Part shown: piece after piece, positions 41,300 through 50,750 of the stretch
Layout: every line of letters starts with the position of its first letter
Position numbering within the stretch: position 1 is the first letter of the stretch
NCBI GenBank assembly: GCA_019428905.1
Contig: JAHYJN010000016.1
Coordinates: 1-52,112 of the forward strand
Reading direction: 5' to 3'
DNA from: Candidatus Brevefilum sp.
Lineage (GTDB): Bacteria > Chloroflexota > Anaerolineae > Anaerolineales > Anaerolineaceae
Length of the DNA: 52,112 nt
Made by a program: the position numbers and the translations under genes
Notes under the pieces: generated by a model
The model's database searches: none
What the model was told of the DNA's origin: nothing
Seen by the model: only the letters and a program-made list of their open reading frames with translations

Positions 41300-43711
41300 A
41301 TGATTGTTAAGTGGAAGGAACGCACCGCAGAACGATGGTGGGATGTGTGGATCGCCATCTTTGCCATGACGTTGGTCATCATGGTGTCCGGACGCTTATG
41401 GGTCACAGAGTGGACCAGTGACCTGTATATCATTGTGTACCTGACCTTTTTAGCAGGATTAACCGGGTTAGGGCTGGGCTTTAGCCAGTTCTCCCCCATG
41501 GCCTCTGCCCTGATTTCCACCTACTACGGCCTGTTCAGCATCATCTGGCTGCTTGGGTCGACAATTTCCAACGAGATTCCCTGGCGGGAACGCATTCTCA
41601 ACCACGTCGGCTGGCGCCTACGGCTTTCCATCGAGCAATTTAATGCCGGGCAAGCGGTCACAGACCCAATCTTGTTCCTGACCATCATGGCCATCCTGTT
41701 ATGGCTCATGTCATCGACCGCCACATTCATCCTCGTCCGAGAGGGGTCGGTATGGCCTGTCTTGATCCCGCTGGGGATCACCCTGCTGGTGATCAGCCAC
41801 TATGACCAGGACCTCGCCCGCAATATGCGCTTCCTGATGACCTTTATCTTCTTCACCCTGGTAATCCTTGGGCGGATGCATTTTATGCGCCAACGCAAGA
41901 AATGGCGCCAGGAAGGAATTCAAACCACCCCGGAAAATCATGCCGACCTGACCCGGAGTTTGATCATCACAGCCCTGGTTTTGGTGATCTTGGCCTGGAT
42001 CATCCCGATCACGCCCCAACAGATGACCCGCTACACGCAAATGTGGCAGAGCATCACCGAGCCCTGGGACCGCTTCAGGGAACGGTTTGCCGATATCCTG
42101 GTACTTGAAACCGCTACAGAAACAACCCAGACCACCTTCTTTGGTGAAACCCTAGGTTTGGGCACTGGCACGCCCATCAGCGAAGAACCTGTATTCTCCG
42201 TGCAAGTTGACACGCCGCCACCCGCAGGATATCGCAACTACTGGTTTACTCGCAGCTATGACCTTTACGAAGACAATAGATGGTCTTCGACGCCGGGATT
42301 GACACGAATACTGCGCTTTCCAGAAAATTTTGCCATCCCCTATCCCACCTGGGAAGGTGAGCAGCCTGCATCCTACACCTTTACCTCCCAATCCAGCCGG
42401 CTGGCAAACCTATACGCCACCGGCGCACCGACCTGGATCAGCCGTCCGGTAGAAACACTCACCCAAACCCTGTTCGCCACCGGTGAAGATCAAGAACCAA
42501 CGGAAGACCTGGTTGCCCTGCTCGCCGACCCCGAACTGTTTTTCAGTGAAACCTACCAGGTCGAAACGCTGGTCAGCGTGCCTACATCCAGCGATTTGCG
42601 GGGTACAAGCACCGATTATCCCGCCTGGCTGGATCGCTATTTACAATTACCGGATGAATTCTCACCTGCGATCGCTTCACTTGCGGCAAACATCACCACC
42701 GAAGGTGATCATCCCTATGACAAGGCCATGGACATCACCCGTTACCTGCGCATCAACATTGCGTATGCCCGCACGATCCCGCCCGTCCCCCCCGGGGCCG
42801 ATCCAATGGAATGGTTCTTATTTGATGAGCAAGTGGGATTCTGTAATTATTATGCCACCGCCCAGGTGCTGATGCTGCGTTCCTTGGGCATCCCAGCCCG
42901 TTTCGTCGCTGGGTATGCGCAAGGCGAATATGATTCCCAAACACAAACCTACACCGTGCGCAAGCAAGACAGCCATGCATGGCCGGAAGTTTACTTCATC
43001 GATTACGGCTGGATGCCTTTTGAACCAACCGTTGACCAACCAGCCCTGATCCGACCAGCAGGCATTGATCGGACGGACCAGGACAACCTATTGCCAGAAC
43101 GTGATGAAATGCCCCTGATGGATGATGTTTTCGATGAGCCTTTGCCCGAGATAGAAGATCAAGGCGACCTTGGGGCAGAATCCGAACAAATTCCTCCGCG
43201 TTTTGAGGGAAGCCTGATTGTGTGGATTATGCTGGCTGTTGTCTTATTTGTGCTTCTGGCCGGGATCTTCGTCCTGCAGCGTCCCGAGTTATTCAAAATC
43301 GACATCGACCCGCTGCCAGTTCTGATCAAACGCTTGCTCGAAAAGTACGAAAAGCCTGTCCCGAATTGGCTTAACCGCTGGAGCGATTATGCCAGTATGT
43401 CGGCTGCTGAAAGGGCTTACCGCCACCTGTGCCGCGCCATCAAAATAATGGGGCAACCCCTCAATCCATCACATACCCCCTCCGAGCGCGCGGTCGTGTT
43501 GACCAAACTCATCCCCCTATCCTACCAACCCGCCCTGGCAATTATCAGTGAATATCACCTGGACAAATTCAGCACTCACTACATCGATGAAGTCAGTGCT
43601 AGGTCTGCCGGACGCCGCGTGTTGAGTTTAGCTCTCGAAACCAGGGTTAAAGGGTTATTTGATTTTAGTCGCAAGCGGACTTCCTCTCCCGATAAAGAAA
43701 GCCTTTTATAG
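41300..43711 (+). CDS. TgpA-like membrane transglutaminase (DUF3488 + transglutaminase core + DUF4129)
   Basis: An 803-residue integral membrane protein. The N-terminal 200 residues carry about six to seven TM helices (DUF3488-like). An extracellular segment follows, then a transglutaminase core with catalytic Cys515 in QVGFCNYYATAQVLMLRSLGIPARFV and His559 in DSHAWPEVYF, with the third acid expected near YGWMPFEPT. A final TM near residue 645 leads to a cytoplasmic DUF4129-like tail. Homologues usually sit with MoxR and DUF58 genes; here it stands alone. It may cross-link or cleave cell-surface proteins. The start is set by the leaderless promoter. Confidence 0.88.
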   Translation: MIVKWKERTAERWWDVWIAIFAMTLVIMVSGRLWVTEWTSDLYIIVYLTFLAGLTGLGLGFSQFSPMASALISTYYGLFSIIWLLGSTISNEIPWRERILNHVGWRLRLSIEQFNAGQAVTDPILFLTIMAILLWLMSSTATFILVREGSVWPVLIPLGITLLVISHYDQDLARNMRFLMTFIFFTLVILGRMHFMRQRKKWRQEGIQTTPENHADLTRSLIITALVLVILAWIIPITPQQMTRYTQMWQSITEPWDRFRERFADILVLETATETTQTTFFGETLGLGTGTPISEEPVFSVQVDTPPPAGYRNYWFTRSYDLYEDNRWSSTPGLTRILRFPENFAIPYPTWEGEQPASYTFTSQSSRLANLYATGAPTWISRPVETLTQTLFATGEDQEPTEDLVALLADPELFFSETYQVETLVSVPTSSDLRGTSTDYPAWLDRYLQLPDEFSPAIASLAANITTEGDHPYDKAMDITRYLRINIAYARTIPPVPPGADPMEWFLFDEQVGFCNYYATAQVLMLRSLGIPARFVAGYAQGEYDSQTQTYTVRKQDSHAWPEVYFIDYGWMPFEPTVDQPALIRPAGIDRTDQDNLLPERDEMPLMDDVFDEPLPEIEDQGDLGAESEQIPPRFEGSLIVWIMLAVVLFVLLAGIFVLQRPELFKIDIDPLPVLIKRLLEKYEKPVPNWLNRWSDYASMSAAERAYRHLCRAIKIMGQPLNPSHTPSERAVVLTKLIPLSYQPALAIISEYHLDKFSTHYIDEVSARSAGRRVLSLALETRVKGLFDFSRKRTSSPDKESLL

Positions 43712-44731
43712 CTGCCGGATCAGCTCTCGGAGCGCCGAACGGCGCGCGTCAATCAGACCAGGCATGACATCCAGCCCGTAATACACCCCGCTCCCCTCAC
43801 CCACCACGGATGCAGCGATACTGCCCATCAACACCGCTTCCACCGGGTCATAATGTTCCCGGTAACCAGCTAAAAAACCACCTGCGAAGGCATCCTGTGC
43901 CCCGGTTGGGTCGACGGCTTTTGCTTGGTATTGTGGAATAACCCAGCGCTTGCCTGCCTCTCGATCCAGCAAGTAATATCCTGCTGCCTCAGTCTGGATC
44001 AGGATATACTCCGGCCCGATATCCGCTAAAATCCCAGCCATTTCCCATAAATCCGTATGGCGGCCGAGGAATAAGTTGCGGATCTCCGCTTCCGGGGTGA
44101 TGAAGGCAGTAATATCCGACAGCAAACTTGGTAGATCCTCCCAAAAAGCAGGGTCCATATACCCCGGGTACGAAGCAAGGGTGATCGTAGAAGCCTGCCT
44201 TTGCCGAAAAACAGACGGCAGGACAATATGTGAAAGGAAATCAATCGGGCAGATATGCACAGCGCTGGCATCCAGGTAAGGTGCAGGGATATCAGAGAGT
44301 TGGACTGAAACTTTCAGAGGTGTTGTCTTACTGCCAGGAAACGGCATGGGGGGGCGGTAGCCCAGCAGGCTTTTAGGAAAAGTCAGTCCCCGCTGTGCAA
44401 ACTGTTGAATGGGATTCTGGGTGTGGGTGGTCTCCAAATCCTCATATGCTAAAAACCGCCGGGCCTCCAGGTCACCCTGCAGAACTTTGATACCCGTCAG
44501 ATCAAAACCATGCGATTGAAAACCTTCAAGCCATTCCAACGGGTAATCCTGACCGACCCTCGCCAGTAAGCCAGCTTTGCCGCCCCAAATTTTTAACCCA
44601 ACGGCGGCATAAGCCAAATTTCCACCAAACACATCAATTTGGGGCGGACCTGAAAGCGGCAGGATTGTATCCCGGTTCAGACAGCCTGCTAAGACAAATC
44701 GCAATGGATCGTCAGGCAGTTCCATGCTCAT
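43706..44731 (-). CDS. PfkB-family carbohydrate kinase
   Basis: A 341-residue ribokinase-fold sugar or nucleoside kinase. The N-terminal GGNLAYAAVGLKIWGGKAGLLARVGQD is the PfkB-1 type motif. The C-terminal VDPTGAQDAFAGGFLAGY contains the catalytic Asp and anion hole (GAQD in place of the common GAGD). The substrate is unknown. The gene overlaps ppk2 by 4 nt and its stop overlaps the convergent transglutaminase stop by 6 nt. Confidence 0.85.
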   Translation of the reverse strand: MSMELPDDPLRFVLAGCLNRDTILPLSGPPQIDVFGGNLAYAAVGLKIWGGKAGLLARVGQDYPLEWLEGFQSHGFDLTGIKVLQGDLEARRFLAYEDLETTHTQNPIQQFAQRGLTFPKSLLGYRPPMPFPGSKTTPLKVSVQLSDIPAPYLDASAVHICPIDFLSHIVLPSVFRQRQASTITLASYPGYMDPAFWEDLPSLLSDITAFITPEAEIRNLFLGRHTDLWEMAGILADIGPEYILIQTEAAGYYLLDREAGKRWVIPQYQAKAVDPTGAQDAFAGGFLAGYREHYDPVEAVLMGSIAASVVGEGSGVYYGLDVMPGLIDARRSALRELIRQL

Positions 44732-45555
44732 GCCTGGGCGTCCTCAATCATCCCCTCGAGGGTACTGCGGAATGATTCAATCTCCGGCACCGCCTCCGGG
44801 AACTGCATCCCTAGGCTCTTGAGCTTATCCACAATCACCGAGCCAACCACCATGTTCCGATACCATTTGCGGTCGCTGGGTACCACGTACCAGGGCGCCC
44901 AGGGGGTACTGGTCTTACTGAGCATCTCCTCAAAAGCGAGCTGGTAATTTACCCAATGTTTGCGCTCATCCAGGTCTGCCGGGTTGAACTTCCAGCGCTT
45001 ATTTGGCCGGTCCAACCGCGCCAGCAGGCGTTCTGCCTGTCGCTGCTTGCTGATGTGCAAGAAGAATTTGAGGATCACCGCACCTTCATCGACCAGCAGA
45101 CGCTCAAATTCATTGATGTGCTGATAACGCTTCTCCCAAATGGATTCAGGAACTAGGTTTTGTACCCTGACCACCAAGACATCTTCGTAATGAGAACGGT
45201 TGAAAATCACAATATCGCCTTTGGCCGGGGTATGCTGGTGTACCCGCCACAAATAATCCCGGGCCAGTTCATGACGCGTGGGCACCTTAAAGCTGATCAC
45301 ATGCGTTCCCTGGGGGTTAACATCTCCAAAGACATTCCGAATGGTCCCATCTTTACCAGAAGTATCAATGCCCTGCAAAACTATCAAGATCTGCCGCTTG
45401 TTCTCAGCGTACAGCAGCTCTTGCAGGTCCATCAGTTCTTTACGACATTTCTTGAGCTGTGAGCGACCCTTCTTCTTGCTGACCTCCCCTGTATAGTAGC
45501 TTTCGATTTCACCTAGATCCACTTGCGAATTTGGGGGAATGAGATATTGATCCAT
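44728..45555 (-). CDS. ppk2: Polyphosphate kinase 2 (PPK2)
   Basis: A 275-residue PPK2 enzyme that moves phosphate between polyphosphate and nucleotides. Walker A is GIDTSGKDGT; the lid and Walker B region is DIVIFNRSHYEDVLVVRV; RWKFNPADLDERKHW and the C-terminal WYVVPSDRKWYRN are family marks. This GIDTSGKDG / RWKFNPAD type resembles class I or III PPK2 that make ADP or ATP from polyP. The start at 45555 has AAGGAG about 9 nt upstream; an earlier frame from 45636 has none. A TATAAT (45598-45603) lies upstream. Confidence 0.93.
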   Translation of the reverse strand: MDQYLIPPNSQVDLGEIESYYTGEVSKKKGRSQLKKCRKELMDLQELLYAENKRQILIVLQGIDTSGKDGTIRNVFGDVNPQGTHVISFKVPTRHELARDYLWRVHQHTPAKGDIVIFNRSHYEDVLVVRVQNLVPESIWEKRYQHINEFERLLVDEGAVILKFFLHISKQRQAERLLARLDRPNKRWKFNPADLDERKHWVNYQLAFEEMLSKTSTPWAPWYVVPSDRKWYRNMVVGSVIVDKLKSLGMQFPEAVPEIESFRSTLEGMIEDAQA

Positions 45556-45648
45556 TAGCCAGGTCTCCTTGTATCGAATGTCTGTTGTCTTGGGATAATT
45601 ATAATCACCCTGCACAGCTTGAGGGAAACCCCTCATTGGTATAATACG

Positions 45649-46263
45649 TTAATCGAAAAATAGGTGAAAGCCGACCGGTGCGTTGATCGGCCCAAAAGAA
45701 GCATGGCCATCCTGTAAACGTAGAACGGTCACCGATGCCGGGTCGATTTGTAAGCGCTGGAAGGCATCTAGGGGCATTTCCAAAAAGAAGGCGACCGCCA
45801 ACCGGATCATGTCGCAGTGACCGACACACACAATCCAGTCTTTTTCGGCATATGCTGCACTCAACGTCCTCAGTGTGTCTGCAATTCGTGATTGCGCAGC
45901 AGCAAAGGTTTCGCCTTCAGGAAAACGAAAAGTGCTGGGCTGCTCCTGGACCACCTTCCACGATTTTGTCCTTCTGAGCTGTTTGATGGACTTGCCCTGC
46001 CAGGTGCCATAGTCAATTTCCTGCAAACCCGAATTGATTTCCACGGGCAGGTTATGGATGCGTGCAATCGGTTCAGCGGTTTGCTGCGCCCGCTCCAACG
46101 GGCTGGAAATAACGGCTTTGAGCGGCAGCGAGGCCAGCGCTGCGGCGAGCCGCCGTGCCTGGGCTTTGCCATGTTCGTTTAGGTTGACCCCCGGCAGCCT
46201 GCCAGCCAGCTTTTTGCCCACCATGTCATTCTGTCCATGCCTTACCAGTAAAATAGTTGTCAT
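45649..46263 (-). CDS. Histidine phosphatase (phosphoglycerate mutase family)
   Basis: A 204-residue branch-1 histidine phosphatase with the catalytic LVRHGQN near the N-terminus, the second-site SSPLERAQQTA, the acid in LQEIDYGTWQGK and the C-terminal catalytic VGHCDMIRL. It could be an alpha-ribazole phosphatase or a general phosphatase (CobC/GpmB-like); no pathway neighbour decides. The true start is 46263, 1 nt after the rarA stop with GAGGAAG; the longer frame from 46497 is antisense-phase read-through of rarA. Confidence 0.88.
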   Translation of the reverse strand: MTTILLVRHGQNDMVGKKLAGRLPGVNLNEHGKAQARRLAAALASLPLKAVISSPLERAQQTAEPIARIHNLPVEINSGLQEIDYGTWQGKSIKQLRRTKSWKVVQEQPSTFRFPEGETFAAAQSRIADTLRTLSAAYAEKDWIVCVGHCDMIRLAVAFFLEMPLDAFQRLQIDPASVTVLRLQDGHASFGPINAPVGFHLFFD

Positions 46264-46264
46264 C

Positions 46265-47626
46265 TTATGCTTCCTCGTCCCCCATTTGGAGGTCTGCCAG
46301 GGCTTTCGCTTGCGCTTCCCGCCACATGCGCACCCGTTCTTGCACCTGCGCTTCATATCCCTGGTCTGAGGGTTGATAAAACACCTTGCCGACCAGGTTC
46401 TTTGGTAAATATTGTTGCGGCGCCCAATGACCGGGGTGGTTGTGCGGGTAATCATAACCCTGACCATGACCAAAACCTTTGGCATCCCGGCTGGCATCCA
46501 TCAGGTGGATCGGTACAGGTCCAGCGCCGTTCTCTTCAATCTCACCCAAGGCAGCGTGGTAGGCAAAGGCAGAATTCGATTTTGGTGCTGTCGCCAGGTA
46601 GATCGTTGCTTCGGTAATCGGGAAGATCCCCTCAGGCAAACCGATATATTCATACGCCTGGGCCGCTGCGTTGGCCACCACCAATCCCATTGGGTCAGCC
46701 ATGCCGATATCCTCACCGGCCAGCACGATCAGCCGGCGCAAGATAAATCGCGGGTCCTCCCCAGCATACAGCATTTTCGCCAACCAGTATAAAGCCCCAT
46801 CGGGGTCAGAACCACGCACCGATTTAATAAAGGCTGAGATCGTATCATAGTGGGCATCATCCCCCTTATCGTATAACACCGCCCGCTTCTGGATGGATTC
46901 AGAAGCCACATCCAGGTTAATCAGGATCGTACCGTCATCGGCAGGCAGCGTGGTTTCCACCGCCAGTTCGAGGGCGTTCAGGGCATTGCGCGCGTCACCG
47001 CCTGCCATCCGGGTCAGGTGTGCCAGGGCATCTGGTTCAATCACCACCTGGCGCTTGCCATACCCGCGTTCCGGGTCGGCCAGCGCACGCAACAGGATCT
47101 GGCGAATATCCTCCTCACCGAGCGCCTTGATCTCAAAGATGCGTGAACGCGAGACAAGCGCTTTGATCACATCAAAATACGGGTTCTGCGTGGTCGCACC
47201 AATCAGGGTCAGCAAACCCGTCTCAACATGCGGCAGCAGGGCATCCTGCTGGGACTTATTCCACCGATGAACCTCATCAATGAATAGGATGGTACGGCGC
47301 TGGTACAGCTTGCGCCGTTCTATGGCTTCAGCAATCACCCGCCGCAAATCAGCGACACCAGCCAGAACGGCAGAAAGGCTCTCAAAATGGGCTTTGGTGA
47401 GGTTGGAAATCACCCTTGCCAGGGTGGTCTTACCCGTACCCGGGGGACCAGACAGGATGATCGACGAAAACAAACGGTCTGCTTGGATCGCACGCCGCAG
47501 CAAGCGCCCTTCCCCGATGATATGATCCTGACCCAAGATCTCATCCAAGGTCTGGGGACGCATACGGTCAGCCAATGGGGCCTCATGCGTTAGCCGTTCT
47601 TGCATGGCGTGATCAAATAAATCCAT
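46265..47626 (-). CDS. rarA: Replication-associated recombination protein A (RarA/MgsA)
   Basis: A 453-residue AAA+ ATPase of the clamp-loader clade that acts at stalled replication forks. Motifs are MRPQTLDEILGQDHI, Walker A GPPGTGKTTLARV, Walker B ILFIDEVHRWN, sensor 1 IGATTQNPYF and the C-terminal MgsA domain (EDIGMADPMGL, then HPGHWAPQQYLPKN). The gene has no Shine-Dalgarno sequence; its ATG is 6 nt after a -10 box. The histidine phosphatase follows 1 nt later. Confidence 0.95.
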   Translation of the reverse strand: MDLFDHAMQERLTHEAPLADRMRPQTLDEILGQDHIIGEGRLLRRAIQADRLFSSIILSGPPGTGKTTLARVISNLTKAHFESLSAVLAGVADLRRVIAEAIERRKLYQRRTILFIDEVHRWNKSQQDALLPHVETGLLTLIGATTQNPYFDVIKALVSRSRIFEIKALGEEDIRQILLRALADPERGYGKRQVVIEPDALAHLTRMAGGDARNALNALELAVETTLPADDGTILINLDVASESIQKRAVLYDKGDDAHYDTISAFIKSVRGSDPDGALYWLAKMLYAGEDPRFILRRLIVLAGEDIGMADPMGLVVANAAAQAYEYIGLPEGIFPITEATIYLATAPKSNSAFAYHAALGEIEENGAGPVPIHLMDASRDAKGFGHGQGYDYPHNHPGHWAPQQYLPKNLVGKVFYQPSDQGYEAQVQERVRMWREAQAKALADLQMGDEEA

Positions 47627-47632
47627 GGGCTG

Positions 47633-47661
47633 ATTCTACCATGCAGGGGTTAAAATTGGAA
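47633..47661 (-). promoter_or_regulatory. Extended -10 promoter for rarA, leaderless
   Basis: On the minus strand TTCCAA (47656-47661), 17 nt, TGG-TAGAAT (47633-47638), then CAGCCC and the ATG at 47626. The -35 is weak, but the extended -10 is good, and +1 falls on the A of the start codon. Confidence 0.6.
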
Positions 47662-47680
47662 CATTTGTGCACAATAAAAA

Positions 47681-48706
47681 TCAATATCCCAGTTCAAGAT
47701 CGACCAGGTTGTACAGCGGCCGTTCTGCCAGGTAACGTTTGAGGTTTTCAATAAACAAATCTAAGGTCTCTTCATCCAAATAGCGGCTGATGCCGGAAAT
47801 ATGCGGGCTGATAATCACATTTTCCAGGTCCCACAATGGGCTGTTATTGGGCAGGGGTTCCGCTTCAAATACATCCAAAGCCGCCCCGGCGATCTGCTTT
47901 GTCTTTAGCGCCTGGACCAGCGCTGCTTCATCGATCAATCCACCGCGTCCCACGTTGATCACATAAGCGGTATCTTTCATGGCAGCAAATGCAGCTTCAT
48001 CCAGGATATGATGGGTGGCGTCCGTCAGGGGCAAGGCGACCACCACAAAATCAGATTCCCGCAGTAAGCTGTGCAAAGCCTCGATGGGATACAGGCGGTC
48101 AAAGAATTCTCCATGCGGATCGCCCGTTCCTTCTTTGGTATAACCGGAATCTTCAGGATGCATCACATCTTTTTTAGCCGCTAAAACCGTCCCACCAAAG
48201 GGTTTGACCAAACGCGCCACCTGGCGGCCGATGCTGCCGTAACCCAAGATGCCTACTGTGCTGTGACGCAGTTCAAGCGGCGTAAAAGCACGCCGTTTAT
48301 CTTTGGGTTCAGGCCAGCGGTGATCTTTTTGATAGCGAAACATTTTGGGCAGTCTTTGCCCAAAAGCCAGGATCGCCATCAGCACATACTCGGCAATCTG
48401 CCCAGTGATGACACCGCTCATCGTGGTGATGAGCAGATCTCTCCCTTGAAATAGCGAGTGGCCCAGACGCCTATCAACCCCCGCACTTCTAAATTGCACC
48501 CATTTTAACCTGGGCGCCTGTGATGGGTCGGGCAGAATATTCCAGGTATACAGCACATCCACACCTTCCCAGGTTGAGGATAGGATATCCTCCGGCTTGC
48601 TGGCAGGGATGACCGTCAGCTTAATCTGGTCTGAAATTTCACTGATTCGTTTTTCGCCCCCATCGGGTAATGGCGCTGTCGACAGCACATTGATCACTTT
48701 TTTCAT
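47681..48706 (-). CDS. D-isomer-specific 2-hydroxyacid dehydrogenase
   Basis: A 341-residue NAD(P)-dependent dehydrogenase. The nucleotide motif is VGILGYGSIGRQVARLVKPFG; catalytic residues are in VINVGRGGLIDEAAL (Arg), the Glu region AALDVFEAEPLPNNSPLW, and VIISPHISG (His). It is in the glyoxylate/hydroxypyruvate- or phosphoglycerate-dehydrogenase-like group; the substrate is unknown. The ribosome site is GGAAGGA. The upstream gap carries a reverse copy of the CAGCAGTTAC-type motif. Confidence 0.9.
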   Translation of the reverse strand: MKKVINVLSTAPLPDGGEKRISEISDQIKLTVIPASKPEDILSSTWEGVDVLYTWNILPDPSQAPRLKWVQFRSAGVDRRLGHSLFQGRDLLITTMSGVITGQIAEYVLMAILAFGQRLPKMFRYQKDHRWPEPKDKRRAFTPLELRHSTVGILGYGSIGRQVARLVKPFGGTVLAAKKDVMHPEDSGYTKEGTGDPHGEFFDRLYPIEALHSLLRESDFVVVALPLTDATHHILDEAAFAAMKDTAYVINVGRGGLIDEAALVQALKTKQIAGAALDVFEAEPLPNNSPLWDLENVIISPHISGISRYLDEETLDLFIENLKRYLAERPLYNLVDLELGY

Positions 48707-48795
48707 CGTTCCTTCCGGTTCTTGTAACTGCTGAAGGGCAACCTCGCATGCTGAGTCGTTACCGGTTCTTTTAAAAAATTCTACCCCATCACCGG

Positions 48796-49560
48796 TCAGA
48801 TATAGATCCGCTGTGGGTCAAGTTTCTCGCGCAGGATGTACAATTCATCTGCAGTGGGCGGAAGGGTTTCCGGGCAATCTTCAGTAATTTTCAAGGGCCA
48901 GCCGGTATTTTCTCGGGCTTGCTCATAAGTCACCCCGGGATGGATTGCAGCTAAAACCATCTCACCCTGCTCGTCTGGTTTGAGAATGCCAAGGTTGGTG
49001 ACCACAGCCTGGGGTCCGCCACCGCGCACACCCGTTTTGGCCCGCGCATCACCACCGCTCAGAAAACCGATCGAGGTGTGAAAATCAACCCGGGCCGGGA
49101 ATCTGCGCTTTTGGTGGGGGGTGATGATATAACAGCGGTTGGCCCAGGCAGCGATCTCCATCGCGCCGCCAGACCCAGGTAGGCGCACTTTCGGATGCTG
49201 GTAGTCACCAATCACCGTGGCGTTAATATTTCCAAACTGGTCAATTTGTGCACCACCCAAAAAGCCCACATCCACATTGCCGCGCTGAAGGTAGAGTGTG
49301 AAGATATCATACATGCTGCACACCGCTGTGGCGCCGCTAACCAGCGTGGGATCGCCAATTGAAAGCGGCAACCGGGCAGGATGTGCGCCAATCACCCCTG
49401 CCTCATAAATCATTTGCAGGTTAGGGGCGTGCGTCCGCATCGCCAGGTTGCAAGCCAGGTTGGGGATGCCGACACCTACAAAGACCACGTCATGATCCTT
49501 CAACAGGCGGGCGGCATTCACCACCATCAATTCCTGGGGATTGTAGCTTATTTCATCCAT
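48796..49560 (-). CDS. CoA-transferase subunit B (glutaconate CoA-transferase-like)
   Basis: A 254-residue family I CoA-transferase beta subunit. The catalytic Glu is in MIYEAGVIG, which distinguishes it from Glu-lacking IpdB hydrolases; FVGVGIPNLACNLA and FLGGAQIDQFGNINAT are conserved. It pairs with subunit A, 16 nt upstream. The start at 49560 has GAGG about 8 nt before it. It likely moves CoA between acyl acids during fermentation of amino acids or dicarboxylates. Confidence 0.87.
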   Translation of the reverse strand: MDEISYNPQELMVVNAARLLKDHDVVFVGVGIPNLACNLAMRTHAPNLQMIYEAGVIGAHPARLPLSIGDPTLVSGATAVCSMYDIFTLYLQRGNVDVGFLGGAQIDQFGNINATVIGDYQHPKVRLPGSGGAMEIAAWANRCYIITPHQKRRFPARVDFHTSIGFLSGGDARAKTGVRGGGPQAVVTNLGILKPDEQGEMVLAAIHPGVTYEQARENTGWPLKITEDCPETLPPTADELYILREKLDPQRIYI

Positions 49561-49576
49561 GATCATCGCCTCACGT

Positions 49577-50479
49577 TTAATAATCACCATAATTAACCGG
49601 CTGAGACAGCCGTTCACCAGCACTCAATCGCCGGTGGACATCTGGGCCAAGCTTCTCCCAATAAGTCTTCCGGTCGGGCACCCCATACACCCACTCATCA
49701 AGATATGCCTGGACGCTCTCCCCTGTTTTGCTGATCTCATCCCAGGCCAGATATAATTCGTTATCCCGATCATGGTAACCCTGCGTGTAGGAGGGGTGTG
49801 CGCAAAACGGCACATGACATACCGCGCTCACCACCATTCCGGGGATGATGGTGCGGTTGGGGTCGGAACGGATCACCGCCTGATCTACTACCTCCTCCAC
49901 GGTCAGGATCACCCGCTGGCTGGCAAAAGCTGCCAGCTGTTGCTCACCGAGGATGCCCCACACCTGGGCGTTGCCCTGTATATCTGCCCGCTGGACGTGA
50001 ATAATGGCGACATCCGGGGTCAGCGGGGGTACAACCACCACAGATTTGCCCGTGTAGGGGTCCTTCACTTGCTGATAGTTGGGGTTATGTGCCGCTAGGT
50101 CTTCAGCCCCGGTTGGGTTCATCGGCATGAATGGCAGACCGCTGGCGCCAGCCCTCAGCCGGCTGATCATCCCAAAATGGGAATACTCCTCCCAATCGAG
50201 CTGACCGGATTCAATCGCAGACCGCAGAACTCTTAATGAACCCACCCCCGGGTTGCCCATATATGAAAAGATCAACTTGCGTGCACACCCGGCAGCCACC
50301 ATCTGGTCATAGATTAAGTCCGGGGTAGCCCTTGCCAGGGTTAATTCCTTAATACCCTGCCGGATGATCTCGTGTCCGGCAGCAAAGGGAATTAAGTGGG
50401 TGAATCCGCTGGCATACACCAGGTCACCATGATGGACATGCGTCCGAATCGCATCACTCAAGGTAGTCAGTTTAGTCAT
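49577..50479 (-). CDS. CoA-transferase subunit A (glutaconate CoA-transferase-like)
   Basis: A 300-residue family I CoA-transferase alpha subunit. It shows VYASGFTHLIPFAAGHEIIRQG, the YMGNPGVGS substrate loop and VVPPLTPDVAIIHVQRADIQGNAQVWG. The start at 50479 has GGGAGG and overlaps the preceding small membrane protein gene by 8 nt; a longer frame from 50503 is less likely. The partner subunit follows immediately. Confidence 0.87.
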   Translation of the reverse strand: MTKLTTLSDAIRTHVHHGDLVYASGFTHLIPFAAGHEIIRQGIKELTLARATPDLIYDQMVAAGCARKLIFSYMGNPGVGSLRVLRSAIESGQLDWEEYSHFGMISRLRAGASGLPFMPMNPTGAEDLAAHNPNYQQVKDPYTGKSVVVVPPLTPDVAIIHVQRADIQGNAQVWGILGEQQLAAFASQRVILTVEEVVDQAVIRSDPNRTIIPGMVVSAVCHVPFCAHPSYTQGYHDRDNELYLAWDEISKTGESVQAYLDEWVYGVPDRKTYWEKLGPDVHRRLSAGERLSQPVNYGDY

Positions 50480-50741
50480 AGAATCGATCCTCCCAGCCGT
50501 CATCGTTTTTCTGCTCCCCTTGCCGACCCCGTCTTCTAAATAAAGAAAATCGGTTGTTACGGGGCGTTTTTTCCCTGAGCCGGTTCCAAATCAGGTGCCC
50601 CAAAAAGGTCACCACAGATCCAATAAACAACAGGGACAGGGCTGGCTGCTCAGATTGAAGGGCAGCCACACCCACCACCAAGACAATAATCCCAAAGATC
50701 ATCATCAAGCAGCCCAAGCGCGAAAACAGGTAACGGATCAT
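50472..50741 (-). CDS. Small two-TM membrane protein, unknown
   Basis: An 89-residue protein with two TM helices (about 8-28 and 35-52) and a basic, Arg-rich cytoplasmic tail. No family recognised. There is no Shine-Dalgarno sequence; a TAGAAT (50748-50753) stands exactly 6 nt before the ATG, so it could be leaderless, though a -35 is missing. It lies directly after the P5C dehydrogenase terminator and overlaps the CoA-transferase A gene by 8 nt. Confidence 0.65.
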   Translation of the reverse strand: MIRYLFSRLGCLMMIFGIIVLVVGVAALQSEQPALSLLFIGSVVTFLGHLIWNRLREKTPRNNRFSLFRRRGRQGEQKNDDGWEDRFYD

Positions 50742-50750
50742 CTCATCATT

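Noticed and set aside
46264-46497. N-terminal extension of the histidine phosphatase
   Set aside because: It overlaps rarA in another frame, is unlike phosphatases, and a good ribosome site precedes the ATG at 46263.
48796-50479. IpdAB-type steroid-ring hydrolase instead of CoA-transferase
   Set aside because: The catalytic Glu is present in IYEAG and no steroid-degradation genes are nearby.
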